DNA from: Acidobacteria subdivision 2 bacterium RH1 MAG20
GTDB lineage: Bacteria; Acidobacteriota; Terriglobia; Terriglobales; Acidobacteriaceae
Assembly (NCBI GenBank): GCA_002197545.1
Contig: NFUO01000262.1
Location: 1 to 64,000, forward strand
DNA: 64,000 nt
Direction: 5' to 3'
Position 1 is the first letter of the stretch, and every line of letters begins with the position of its first letter. A model generated the notes under the pieces. That model searched no databases, was not told the DNA's origin, and saw only the letters and a program-made list of their open reading frames with translations. A program made the translations under genes and the position numbers. Shown here one piece after another: positions 52,980 to 62,824 of the stretch.

Positions 52980-54074
52980 GTGTCCTTGACTCCGAACCTC
53001 CACCGCATTCTGCCGCTCGCCGTTTTCGCAGGCGTCTGCCTCTTTGCCGGATGCAAATCTGCTCCGCCACCGGTTGCTGCGGCACCCCAGGCGATGCCTG
53101 TCAAGGTGTCTCCGGTGACACTTTCGCCGGTTCCCAACGGCGACACCTACGTCGCCACCATCAAGAGCCGCCGTTCGGCCACCATGCAGCCACAGGTGGA
53201 TGGCAACCTTACCCGCATCTACGTAAAGTCGGGTGATGTTGTCAAAGCCGGACAAATTCTGATGCAGATTGACCCGCTGAAGCAGGTTGCCACCGTCCAG
53301 ACGCAGCAGGGAACTGAGGCCCAGAAAAGGGCCGTTTATCAGTACAACCAGGCTGAAGTGGAACGCCAGCGCAAACTCTATGAGTCCGGCGTTACTTCAA
53401 AGCAGGCCTACGACCAGGCAGTGCAGGCGTATCAGAACTCCAAGGGAGATTTTGATTCCTCCGTGGCGCAGACCAATACGCAGCAACAGCAGTTGGCCTA
53501 CTATCAGATTCGCGCTCCCTTTGCTGGCATCGTTGGCGATATCCCTGTGCATCTCGGCGACTACGTTTCGGCAACCACCTTGCTCACAACCGTGGATGAG
53601 AATGCCGATCTCGAGGCTTATATCTATGTTCCTACGGATAGGGCATCACAGGTGAAGATGGGCCTTCCCGTAGATATTCTCGATGGCAGCGGGAACACGA
53701 TCGTCAAATCCAAGATCAGCTTTCTTTCTCCTCAGGTAGACAACGGTCTCCAGAGCATTCTCGTCAAGGCAGAAATTCCGCGGACGACCGTGCGTCTCCG
53801 CAACCAGCAACTGGTCAAGGGGCGCGTTATCTGGAACACCAACGAAGCGCCCGTCATCCCGGTACTCGCTGTTTCATTGATCGGCGGTCAAACTTTCGTC
53901 TTCATCGCAGAACCAAAAGGCGATGGCTACGTCGCGCATCAGATACCGGTTACCGTTGGCGAAACCGTAGACAATACCTACCCGGTTGTCTCCGGCCTCA
54001 AACCCGGCGACAAAGTTATCATCTCCGGTCTGCAATTCCTGCAGGAAGGTGCTCCCGTCAAGCCGTTGGGCTAG
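52980..54074 (+). CDS. RND efflux periplasmic adaptor lipoprotein (AcrA-like)
   Basis: A 364-residue membrane-fusion lipoprotein with lipobox LFAGC near residues 21-25. The adaptor core shows TYVATIKSRRSATMQPQVDG, NLTRIYVKSGDVVKAGQIL (first lipoyl half), a hairpin of about 80 residues rich in Gln, YYQIRAPFAGIVGDI (second half), then the beta-barrel domain and a C-terminal DKVIISGLQFLQEG. It starts with GTG at 52980, eight bases after GAAGGAG. It pairs with the HAE1-type pump downstream to export organic compounds; no outer-membrane channel gene follows. Confidence 0.92.
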   Translation: MSLTPNLHRILPLAVFAGVCLFAGCKSAPPPVAAAPQAMPVKVSPVTLSPVPNGDTYVATIKSRRSATMQPQVDGNLTRIYVKSGDVVKAGQILMQIDPLKQVATVQTQQGTEAQKRAVYQYNQAEVERQRKLYESGVTSKQAYDQAVQAYQNSKGDFDSSVAQTNTQQQQLAYYQIRAPFAGIVGDIPVHLGDYVSATTLLTTVDENADLEAYIYVPTDRASQVKMGLPVDILDGSGNTIVKSKISFLSPQVDNGLQSILVKAEIPRTTVRLRNQQLVKGRVIWNTNEAPVIPVLAVSLIGGQTFVFIAEPKGDGYVAHQIPVTVGETVDNTYPVVSGLKPGDKVIISGLQFLQEGAPVKPLG

Positions 54075-54095
54075 TCGGCACCGTTCAGCCACTTC

Positions 54096-54120
54096 TGCGG
54101 AGCCGTGCATCAGCTCCGCA
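54096..54120 (+). other. Intercistronic hairpin between adaptor and pump genes
   Basis: An 8-base stem (TGCGGAGC/GCTCCGCA) with a 9-base loop lies 22 bases after the adaptor stop, followed by CCGTCTTTCGC. It may reduce read-through or stabilise the upstream mRNA. Confidence 0.45.
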
Positions 54121-54169
54121 CCGTCTTTCGCTTACCGCCAGGGCTAAGCCCGCTGGCTAGAGGTACACC

Positions 54170-57100
54170 TTGGTAGATTTTTTCATTCGTCGCCCGATCT
54201 TCGCCACGGTCTGCGCGCTGCTCATCGTCCTCGCTGGCGCTGTCTGCATCCCCACTCTGCCGATCTCCCTCTATCCGGAGCTCGCACCGCCTCAGGTCAA
54301 CGTCACCGCCAACTATATCGGCGCAAGTTCTAAAGACGTTGAATCGGCAGTCACGATCATCCTCGAACAGTCCATCAACGGTGTCGAGGGTATGCGTTAC
54401 ATGAGCTCGACCAGCTCTAACGACGGTACCTCATCCATCACTGTCACCTTCCAGACCGGCTACGATCTCAATATTGCTGCTGTCGACGTTCAGAACCGCG
54501 TTGCCTCGGTACAGGGCCGTCTGCCTGCTGTCGTCAATAACACCGGCATCACCATCACCAAAGCCAACTCGAACTTCGTTCTTGCTGCCGGCTTCGTCTC
54601 GCCTGACCATTCGCTCTCTCCAGCTTTTATGTCCAACTATCTGGATGTCTACGTCAGCGACGCCCTCAAGCGCGTCCCCGGTGTCGGCGCGGTCATCATC
54701 TTCGGTGAGCGCAAGTACGCCATGCGCATCTGGCTCGATCCCAATAAGCTTGCTGCCCGCGGCCTCACCGCGCTCGATGTCACCAACGCCCTCGCCGAGC
54801 AGAACGTCGAAATCCCTGCGGGTCAGCTCGGTCAACAGCCATTCGATTCGAAGCAGGAGTTCCAGATGGCAGTCCGAGTCACGGGACGCCTGACCGATCC
54901 AAAACAGTTTGAAAACATTGTCATCAAAAACAGCCCTACTGCCAGTGGAATCGTGCTGCTCAAGGATGTAGGGAGAGCCGAGATCGGTGCTGAGAATTAC
55001 GACACCGCGCTTAAATTTGAGGGCGGCGGAATTCTCGGTGGAGATGCCGTCGGTGTCGGCGTTCAGCAACTCTCCAACGCCAACGCTCTTGATGTCGACA
55101 AACGCTGCCGGGCTGTCCTCAAAGAACTCGAAAAATCCTACCCCCCTGGCATGAAGGGTGTTATTGCTTTCGATACCACGACGGTCATCGGCGACTCTAT
55201 TCGAGAGGTCGTCCAGACAATTGGCGAAGCTGTCATCATCGTCATCATCGTCATCTTTCTCTTCCTGCAGGACTGGCGTGCGACTATTATTCCCGCCGTC
55301 ACCATCCCTGTCTCACTGATAGGGACCTTTGCCTTTATCAAGATCTTCGGGTTCTCCATTAATTCGCTTACTCTTTTCGGCATCACCCTAGCTACAGGTC
55401 TGGTCGTCGACGACGCTATCGTCGTCATCGAAAATGTCCAGCGCCATATCGAGAAAGAGCACTGCGACAGCCATCGGGCCACCTCCGAGGCCATGGCCGA
55501 GGTCACCAGTGCCGTTATCGCCACCTCTCTTGTCCTCATCTCAGTCTTTGTTCCGGTCAGCTTCTTTCCTGGAACCACCGGAATTCTCTACAAGCAGTTC
55601 TCGCTGACCATCGCCTTTTCCATCGCCATCTCGGCCTTCAATGCGCTCACCCTTTCGCCTGCGCTTGCCGCGATCCTCCTGCGAGGAGAGCAAAAACATA
55701 CCGGCATCATGGGTCTGATCCTCAACCCAGTCGAAAATTTCATACAGTGGCTCATCCGCGTCTACGCCAGGCTGGTTACCTTCGTCGTCAAAATTCGCTA
55801 CGCCATGCTGGTGCTCTTCTTTGCGGGTCTTGCTGCCACTGTCTTCATGTATAACCACGTCCCTACGGCCTTCGTCCCGCAGGAGGACCAGTCCTACTTT
55901 CTCATCATTGTCCAGACGCCTCCCGGCGCATCGCTCAGCTACACCTCCGCGTTTGCCGACCGTGTCTCAGCCCTCGTCCGCAAGAATGATGGCGTCTTCG
56001 GCACCTTCTCTGTCATGGGCTTCTCGCTTGCCGGAGGCAGTTCACCCAACTCAGGCATCATCTTTGCTCCGCTTAAACCCATTGATGAGCGCGCAAAGAT
56101 GGGCGCTCAGTATAGCGCCAGGGACATCGTCCGAACGGTTGGACCGCAACTTTTCGCCGTACCTGGTGGTATTGCCTTCGCTGCTGAGCCTCCCGCTGTC
56201 AACGGTATCGGTACTGTCGGTGGATTCCAGTTCATCCTCCAGGACGAAGGACGTAATACCTTCGGCGATATTGATCGTGTCGCCCACACCATCGTCGCTC
56301 AGTCCCGCGCGCCCGGCTCCGGCCTCACTGGCATGAATACTACCTTCACCTCTAACGATCCGCAGCTTCACGTCACCATCGATCGCGAGAAGGCCAAGAC
56401 CATCGGTGTTCCTTTAAACCAGATCACTGCCGCCCTTGGCACCTTTATGGGTTCCAGCTACGTCAACGACTTCGACTTCAACAATCGTTCCTATCGTGTC
56501 TACGTCCAGGCCGATCAGCAATTCCGCGGCAATGCCCAGGACATCCGTCAGTATTACGTTCGTTCCAACTCCGGCCAGATGATTCCGCTCGATAATCTCG
56601 TCACGCTCGACGAGACCTCCGGGCCGCAAGTCATCAACCACTACAACCTCTTCCGCTCCGCTGAAATCGATGGCTCACCAGCTCCTGGCCTCAGCTCCGG
56701 TCAGGGCCTCCAGGCCATGGAGCGCCTCTTCGACAAGAACAAGCTCCAGGGCATGACCTTCTCCTGGACCGGACTGGCCCTCGAAGAAGTCGAGTCTGCC
56801 GGCAAGGCTATCATCATCTTCGGTCTCGGCCTGCTCGTCGTGTACCTTACCCTCTCTGCCCAGTATGAGAGCTTCGCCCTGCCGTTCATCATTCTGCTTG
56901 CAGTTCCCATGGCCGTCCTTGGCGCTCTCGGGCTAGTTGCCGCCCGCGGCCTCGTCGACGACGTCTACGTCCAGATTGGACTGGTCATGCTCATCGGCCT
57001 CTCCGCCAAAAACTCCATTCTGATCGTGGAGTTTGCCGAGCAGCAGTTGGAACATGGCAAAAGCATCATCGATGCCGCTATCATTGCGGCCGAGCTTCGC

Positions 57101-57355
57101 CTTCGACCCATCCTGATGACCTCTATCGCCTTCATCCTCGGCGTTACTCCTCTGTACTTCGCTACCGGTGCCGGTGCCTATGGTCGTCACTCTGTCGGCA
57201 CAGCGATCATTGGAGGCATGGCTCTCTCCACAGTCCTCAACCTCTTCTTTATCCCTGTCCTTTATGTCATTCTAAAAACGCTACTTAGTAAGATAAAGAG
57301 AGCGCCAAGACAGCCCTGTGACGACGAAATACCCGTTTCCGAATCGGCTCACTAA
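54170..57355 (+). CDS. RND efflux pump, HAE1 (AcrB) family
   Basis: A proton-driven multidrug exporter of 1061 residues in the inner membrane. It starts VDFFIRRPIFATVCALLIVLAG and carries the proton-relay pair in GLVVDDAIVVIENVQRH (near residue 410) plus the pore-domain pattern DFDFNNRSYRVYVQAD. The C-terminal half includes GLSAKNSILIVEFAEQQL and the RPILMTSIAFILGV helix. The start is a TTG at 54170, with GAGGT upstream; no ATG is available for the conserved N-terminus. It forms an operon with the adaptor; the channel would be supplied from elsewhere. Confidence 0.94.
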   Translation: MVDFFIRRPIFATVCALLIVLAGAVCIPTLPISLYPELAPPQVNVTANYIGASSKDVESAVTIILEQSINGVEGMRYMSSTSSNDGTSSITVTFQTGYDLNIAAVDVQNRVASVQGRLPAVVNNTGITITKANSNFVLAAGFVSPDHSLSPAFMSNYLDVYVSDALKRVPGVGAVIIFGERKYAMRIWLDPNKLAARGLTALDVTNALAEQNVEIPAGQLGQQPFDSKQEFQMAVRVTGRLTDPKQFENIVIKNSPTASGIVLLKDVGRAEIGAENYDTALKFEGGGILGGDAVGVGVQQLSNANALDVDKRCRAVLKELEKSYPPGMKGVIAFDTTTVIGDSIREVVQTIGEAVIIVIIVIFLFLQDWRATIIPAVTIPVSLIGTFAFIKIFGFSINSLTLFGITLATGLVVDDAIVVIENVQRHIEKEHCDSHRATSEAMAEVTSAVIATSLVLISVFVPVSFFPGTTGILYKQFSLTIAFSIAISAFNALTLSPALAAILLRGEQKHTGIMGLILNPVENFIQWLIRVYARLVTFVVKIRYAMLVLFFAGLAATVFMYNHVPTAFVPQEDQSYFLIIVQTPPGASLSYTSAFADRVSALVRKNDGVFGTFSVMGFSLAGGSSPNSGIIFAPLKPIDERAKMGAQYSARDIVRTVGPQLFAVPGGIAFAAEPPAVNGIGTVGGFQFILQDEGRNTFGDIDRVAHTIVAQSRAPGSGLTGMNTTFTSNDPQLHVTIDREKAKTIGVPLNQITAALGTFMGSSYVNDFDFNNRSYRVYVQADQQFRGNAQDIRQYYVRSNSGQMIPLDNLVTLDETSGPQVINHYNLFRSAEIDGSPAPGLSSGQGLQAMERLFDKNKLQGMTFSWTGLALEEVESAGKAIIIFGLGLLVVYLTLSAQYESFALPFIILLAVPMAVLGALGLVAARGLVDDVYVQIGLVMLIGLSAKNSILIVEFAEQQLEHGKSIIDAAIIAAELRLRPILMTSIAFILGVTPLYFATGAGAYGRHSVGTAIIGGMALSTVLNLFFIPVLYVILKTLLSKIKRAPRQPCDDEIPVSESAH

Positions 57356-57425
57356 AAACTAAACGGTAATGCCTCCACTTCGCACGATCCTGTCGTACCG
57401 ATGTGGGCAGAAGATTCTCGATTAG

Positions 57426-57463
57426 ACCAAGGCCACTTCTTATTGGTAAGAAGTGGCCTTGGT
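57426..57463. terminator. Bidirectional inverted repeat between convergent genes
   Basis: A perfect 17-base stem, ACCAAGGCCACTTCTTA and its complement, closes a TTGG loop. It sits in the 127-base gap between the RND pump stop and the stop of the 917-residue protein gene, so it can end both transcripts. No long T run follows on either strand. Confidence 0.75.
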
Positions 57464-57482
57464 GTAATCAGACTGATTTGAG

Positions 57483-60236
57483 TTACGAGCTTGCTGGTGG
57501 AGATGGCACGAGCCGACTTGCCGGCTGTGCTGGTGGCGGGCACGTCCCTGTCGTGCATGAAGGATGCGCAGGTACAGAAGGTGCTGCATTCTTAGTCGGG
57601 GATGCTGAAGCAGGATCTGTATCCGTCGTTGGTGCCGCGTCCGGAGTGGCAGGCTCGGGTTTCTGAACAACCGGCGCTGGCTTCGTGGGGGCAGCCGCTC
57701 TTTGGACAACGAGTGGAACGGTGACTGTATTGGCGGCTGTAGGGTCATCGCGCAGTCGAAGGAAGAAGCCGCTTCTATTGGGACGAGGTAGCAAGAGCGT
57801 TGTGCCGATGAAGCCCTCGGGAACATCCGTAGGGTTAGTAAAGTTGGCGTCGGTGGCAATGGAATCGACCAGATAGAGACCGTTTCCGGTGACGGTGCAG
57901 GGCTGAGCCGAGTCCGATGGACAATGTACATTGTCGAGACTGGGCAGCCGGACAAGAGTGATAAGCGGTATCCAATCTCCTGCAGTGCCATCTGCATCGA
58001 CAGCACGAAGACGGAGAGGGCCGAAGGCGGAAGTACCGAAGGCCTTGAGAGGGTTCAACGTGCCGACCAGGGTGTGATGATTCTGCATGATCAAGGTGCC
58101 GGAAGCGACATCAAGCACGGTGTGTAGCGAGTTGTCAGCGTTGGCTATCTCAATTCGTCCCGTGCGCGGAAAGGAGCTCTCGGACTTTAGCGAGAAAGTG
58201 AGTTGCTGATTGACGGGAAGATCGTCCGGGTTCGCAAGGTGGATGGACGGGTCCGAGTCCTGTGCGATCCGCTTATTGATGAGGGTGATATCTGGTCGTG
58301 CAGGGGCAACATCCACCGGGAGGGTAAGGATTCGTCCGTCTTTGAGCGTGATGTGCGCAGTAAGGTTTTCACCCTGTTTTAGCTTTGGAGTTTTTGCATT
58401 GGCCGGAAGTGTCAGGCGCAGAGAAGTTGTGCCGGAGGCCCCTGACCCGGAAGAGGATGCGTCAGTGTCGGTGGATGCCGGAGCCGGCGTAAATACCTGG
58501 TCCTTCAGGTTGAGTTGCTTGACCTGATCGAGGTTGGTGCCGGTAAGGAGGGCCGACGTATCGCCGACATAAAACTTCAAAGAGGAGAGTGTGGCGGGCT
58601 CGGAGAAGGTTTCAGCAGCTACGAGATCGGGCTTGGCTTCTCCATACTGGCTGATAGAGAGATGCAGCGCGCCAGGGTCGATGGACTTAAGCGAGACCTT
58701 GACATTGACGAAGTTCGGCTTGTCAGCCAGCTTCCAATCTGTCTTAACCTGCACCTGCTTGCCGGAGTCGGCATCGAGAGTGATGGACTGGACACAGGCA
58801 GAGCCGTTGGAGCTGAGAGAGAGATTGTTCTCTCGTCCCGCGATGAGGACGTCGCCAGCCACCAGCTTCCAGTCTTTGCCTGGGGCGGTTTGCAACTGCA
58901 TTGTGGGACCGGTGAACGGATCGAATCCCCAGAAACCGGTGATAGTACCTGTAACCTGGCCGGGAAGGGAAGAGCTGGATTTGGTTGAGACTTTGGGAGC
59001 GGATGCGGGCAAAGACTTCGCAGTGTCCGTCGTAGCCGTGGGCAAAATCTTTCGTTTTCCACCAGTGTCAGGAGCAAGCGTAAGGCCGCCACGATAGGCG
59101 TCGGGCACCAGGGGAATGTCAGTCTCCGGCCCGGTACCGTTGATGTGCAGAACCAAATTGTGCGCGAACGAGGTAGAGAAGACGAGGGGAGCTCCTTCGA
59201 CCGGAAGAGCCACCGAAGGCTGGAGGAGGCAGGTGACATGCTTTGGGTCTGCGGGGCGCAGTGGCGGAGGAACAGAGGCCTGAATTGCAGGGAGGCCAAT
59301 GACGATAACCGACTTTGGATTATGGAAGGACGGCGGTGTATTGAGCCGCAGATTCAGACTCTCTCCCTCAGGAAAGGCAATGGCGGGAATGTACTGGTAT
59401 TGCGCGGTGTGCAGGTTGCCCATGAGATGGACAAGGTCAACGATGGCCCCGACGTAGGCACTGTACAAACCACCTCCGCCGATGGAGGTATAGCTGGCTG
59501 CGCTGATTAAATTGGAGGCGTCGCCATTCGTCAGGCTGGAGACCACGGTCTCGCCATGTCCATCATTGAGCAGGGTCTGGTTTCCGCTCTGAGTCAGGCA
59601 GGTGTACTGCTGGTCTACCGGTCGATTGAAGCACTCTTCATTGGGCTTGAGATTGAGGGTCCGAGCGATGAGGTTCGAGTGCTCGAGGAGAGCTTTGGGG
59701 TCGGAAGGTGGGACCAGGCGCATGTCGGCAAGATATTTCTCGATGCGCGCCTGCTCAAATCCAGCCTCGGCGAGGTCCTGCGAGGCGCGGACGAAGATGC
59801 CTGGACGGCCTCGAACTGCGGAACGAAGTGTGCTGAAGTCCCCCCCTGTCTCAGGTGCGAGAAACAGGACAGCCTGCTGTGCCTCGTCCGGAACGTAGAC
59901 GTTTACGCCTTCTTCGCGGACCTTCTGGTTCCAGGTCTGGATCTTGATGAACCAGTCGTCGGGCGGCGGATTCGTAGTGCCGCGGAGAAAGCAGACCACC
60001 AGAAGATAATGCACGGATTGGGTCGTGGGCAGGTCGGGATGAAGCCAAATCTTGTCTCCCGCCTGGAGATTGGGGACCGAGGCGATGGGGAGGGTCTTGC
60101 CATCCCGCGTGACATGGATCTCTATCTTGGGGCCCGTCAAGTCGAAACGAGCCGCCTGGGCGAAGAGCATGGGGCAGGCAAGAAAAAGCGCAACAAAAGC
60201 TCCACCGGTGCAGAGACGTCTAAACATTGCCATCAT
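57483..60236 (-). CDS. Large exported protein of unknown function
   Basis: A 917-residue protein with a signal peptide (GAFVALFLACPMLFAQA). The N-terminal third contains DLTGPKIEIHVTRDGKTLP, a globular alpha/beta part (about residues 110-260), then an all-beta region of several Ig-like modules from about 440 onward, with KQGENLTAHITLKDGRILTL-type strands, and a Pro/Ala/Thr-rich tail of about 80 residues ending near TTGTCPPP. I do not recognise a family. ATG 60236 is followed by ATG 60233 and 60227, any of which could start it. It is 63 bases after an ABC ATPase gene on the same strand, suggesting a common transcript. Confidence 0.8.
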   Translation of the reverse strand: MMAMFRRLCTGGAFVALFLACPMLFAQAARFDLTGPKIEIHVTRDGKTLPIASVPNLQAGDKIWLHPDLPTTQSVHYLLVVCFLRGTTNPPPDDWFIKIQTWNQKVREEGVNVYVPDEAQQAVLFLAPETGGDFSTLRSAVRGRPGIFVRASQDLAEAGFEQARIEKYLADMRLVPPSDPKALLEHSNLIARTLNLKPNEECFNRPVDQQYTCLTQSGNQTLLNDGHGETVVSSLTNGDASNLISAASYTSIGGGGLYSAYVGAIVDLVHLMGNLHTAQYQYIPAIAFPEGESLNLRLNTPPSFHNPKSVIVIGLPAIQASVPPPLRPADPKHVTCLLQPSVALPVEGAPLVFSTSFAHNLVLHINGTGPETDIPLVPDAYRGGLTLAPDTGGKRKILPTATTDTAKSLPASAPKVSTKSSSSLPGQVTGTITGFWGFDPFTGPTMQLQTAPGKDWKLVAGDVLIAGRENNLSLSSNGSACVQSITLDADSGKQVQVKTDWKLADKPNFVNVKVSLKSIDPGALHLSISQYGEAKPDLVAAETFSEPATLSSLKFYVGDTSALLTGTNLDQVKQLNLKDQVFTPAPASTDTDASSSGSGASGTTSLRLTLPANAKTPKLKQGENLTAHITLKDGRILTLPVDVAPARPDITLINKRIAQDSDPSIHLANPDDLPVNQQLTFSLKSESSFPRTGRIEIANADNSLHTVLDVASGTLIMQNHHTLVGTLNPLKAFGTSAFGPLRLRAVDADGTAGDWIPLITLVRLPSLDNVHCPSDSAQPCTVTGNGLYLVDSIATDANFTNPTDVPEGFIGTTLLLPRPNRSGFFLRLRDDPTAANTVTVPLVVQRAAAPTKPAPVVQKPEPATPDAAPTTDTDPASASPTKNAAPSVPAHPSCTTGTCPPPAQPASRLVPSPPASS

Positions 60237-60299
60237 TCCATCTTAGACGGCTGAATGGTGGATTGTGGATGCAATGTGCCGGTCGTATTGGCGGAGCGG

Positions 60300-61058
<759 letters not shown>

Positions 61059-61151
61059 CCGGTTCTCCGGTTCCTGCATGTTTCAGGATAGTACGTTTAT
61101 GCTGACGCGGCAGTTCCTTTTGCGCAACGGGATTCCCGCTTCAGGCTATGA

Positions 61152-62546
61152 TTACGACTGGTCGGTTGGGGTGACCGTCTCAGGAGTGTTGTCTCGTTTG
61201 ACGATGGTCCCGCTCTTGAGCGTCCGCAAGACCTTATAGCGGCCTGTGACGATCTCGTCCCCTGCCTTCAGCCCGCCGAGCACCTCGATGTCCGTCGCTC
61301 CGGTGATGCCGGTCTTCACGGGCACAAAAACTACGCGCAGCTTCTTTCGGTCGGATCGTAGGAGGTAGACACCCTGAACGAGTTTTGTGTTGGTCGTGTT
61401 CTCCGCCGCGGCCACTGTTTTGGAGGGCTTGCCGGCATTGGCGGCCAATGCCTTTTCCGCAGTTTCATTGCGTTCCACCAGCGCCTGAATAGGAATGGTC
61501 AGGGCATTCGGCTTGTTCGCTGTAGTGATCTTTGCCGTGGCCGAGAGTCCGGGACGAAGATCGTCAGAAGGCTGATCGAGGGTGACGACGACCTTGAAAT
61601 CCTTGGCTTCTTCAGTCCCGGTTGTGCTCTGACTGGTGGCGATGCCCGTAGTGCGCAGCAGCGCCTGGTCGCCGACCTGGGTAACATGCCCTTTGAAGAT
61701 ACGTCCCGGCAGGGCATCGACGGTGACATCGACCGGCTGGCCCATAGCAACGTTGACGATGTCCGTCTCATCGACCTTGACCTCGGCCGTGATAACGGAC
61801 ATGTCAGCCAGCGTCATCAGCGTAGAGCCTTCGGCATTTTGAATGCCGACGACGACCGTCTCGCCCTCTCGAACAGGCACATTCGTGACCAGGCCATCGA
61901 ATGGAGCGCGGCTGATCGTCTTGTCCAGGGCATCGTAGTTGGAACGTTGGCTCGCGATAGCCTGATTCACGTGCGCACGTTGCGAAAGGGTCTGTGCCAA
62001 AGCTTGCGCATACGACGCCTGACGCTGGGCCAGGGTTGCGACGGCCATATCGTAGGCCGCTTTTTTGCTGTCAAAATCCTGCTTGGCGATGAGTTTGTCC
62101 TGGTACAGCGCCTGGGCACGGTTATAATCCAGCTTCTTTTGTTCAAGATCAGCCTGGGCGGCCGCAATATTTGCATCAGCAGTCTTCTCGGCGGCGACGT
62201 AGCTATTGACGTCGGTGCGGCTCGACGCGATGGTGGCCTGCTGGGCGGCGACGGTCGCCTCCGGCTGGACGTTCTCGACCGTGGCCAGGACCGTGCCCTT
62301 CTTGACGTGGTCGCCTTCCTTCACATTCAGGTGCGTAATGCGCCCGAAAGAGGTGGCGCCGACGTTGACGTAGGTCTTGGGCTTGATCTGCCCGGTGCCG
62401 TTGACGATAGAGACAAGGTCCTGGCGCACGGCTTTACCCGTCGCAACCTTCGTAACATTGGCCCGCCCATGAATAATAGTGCCTGCGACGATGCCTGCCA
62501 GTACCAGGACGCCGACGACGATCAAAACGATTTTTTTCGCGCTCAT
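61152..62546 (-). CDS. MacA-like efflux adaptor (HlyD family)
   Basis: A 464-residue membrane-fusion protein anchored by an N-terminal helix (residues 5-24). Lipoyl halves: GRITHLNVKEGDHVKKGTVL and ISRAPFDGLVTNVPVREG; between them a coiled-coil hairpin of about 110 residues rich in Ala and Gln. A beta-barrel part follows (MGQPVDVTVDALPGRIFKG), then a C-terminal domain with IPIQALVERNETAEK and LGGLKAGDEIV. Two inserts (around TGIATSQSTTGTEE and ALAANAGKPSKTVAA) are not usual. It is the first gene of a unit with an ABC ATPase and a secreted protein, and would link inner-membrane and outer-membrane parts of an exporter. Confidence 0.92.
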   Translation of the reverse strand: MSAKKIVLIVVGVLVLAGIVAGTIIHGRANVTKVATGKAVRQDLVSIVNGTGQIKPKTYVNVGATSFGRITHLNVKEGDHVKKGTVLATVENVQPEATVAAQQATIASSRTDVNSYVAAEKTADANIAAAQADLEQKKLDYNRAQALYQDKLIAKQDFDSKKAAYDMAVATLAQRQASYAQALAQTLSQRAHVNQAIASQRSNYDALDKTISRAPFDGLVTNVPVREGETVVVGIQNAEGSTLMTLADMSVITAEVKVDETDIVNVAMGQPVDVTVDALPGRIFKGHVTQVGDQALLRTTGIATSQSTTGTEEAKDFKVVVTLDQPSDDLRPGLSATAKITTANKPNALTIPIQALVERNETAEKALAANAGKPSKTVAAAENTTNTKLVQGVYLLRSDRKKLRVVFVPVKTGITGATDIEVLGGLKAGDEIVTGRYKVLRTLKSGTIVKRDNTPETVTPTDQS

Positions 62547-62824
62547 TGCCGCTTTCTTTTCGCAGACCGGGGTTTAGCCCAACCTGCGCGCATTTTGAAG
62601 ATGAATAGCCGTCAGAGGGTCATACGAAAAACCGACACGCTGAGTTCCATCGGTGTTCCCCTTGCAAAAATCGGGAGAAGGTCTGCAATTATCTGAAGAC
62701 GAGCCTTATGCTGTTCGTTTTAATACGGATGATCATAGCAGGGTATGAGCCGGAATCTAGCTCTTGTAGCGGGGAGGTAACCGCTCTACAATACAGATTG
62801 GTTAACAGGAGCACTACCCCGATT

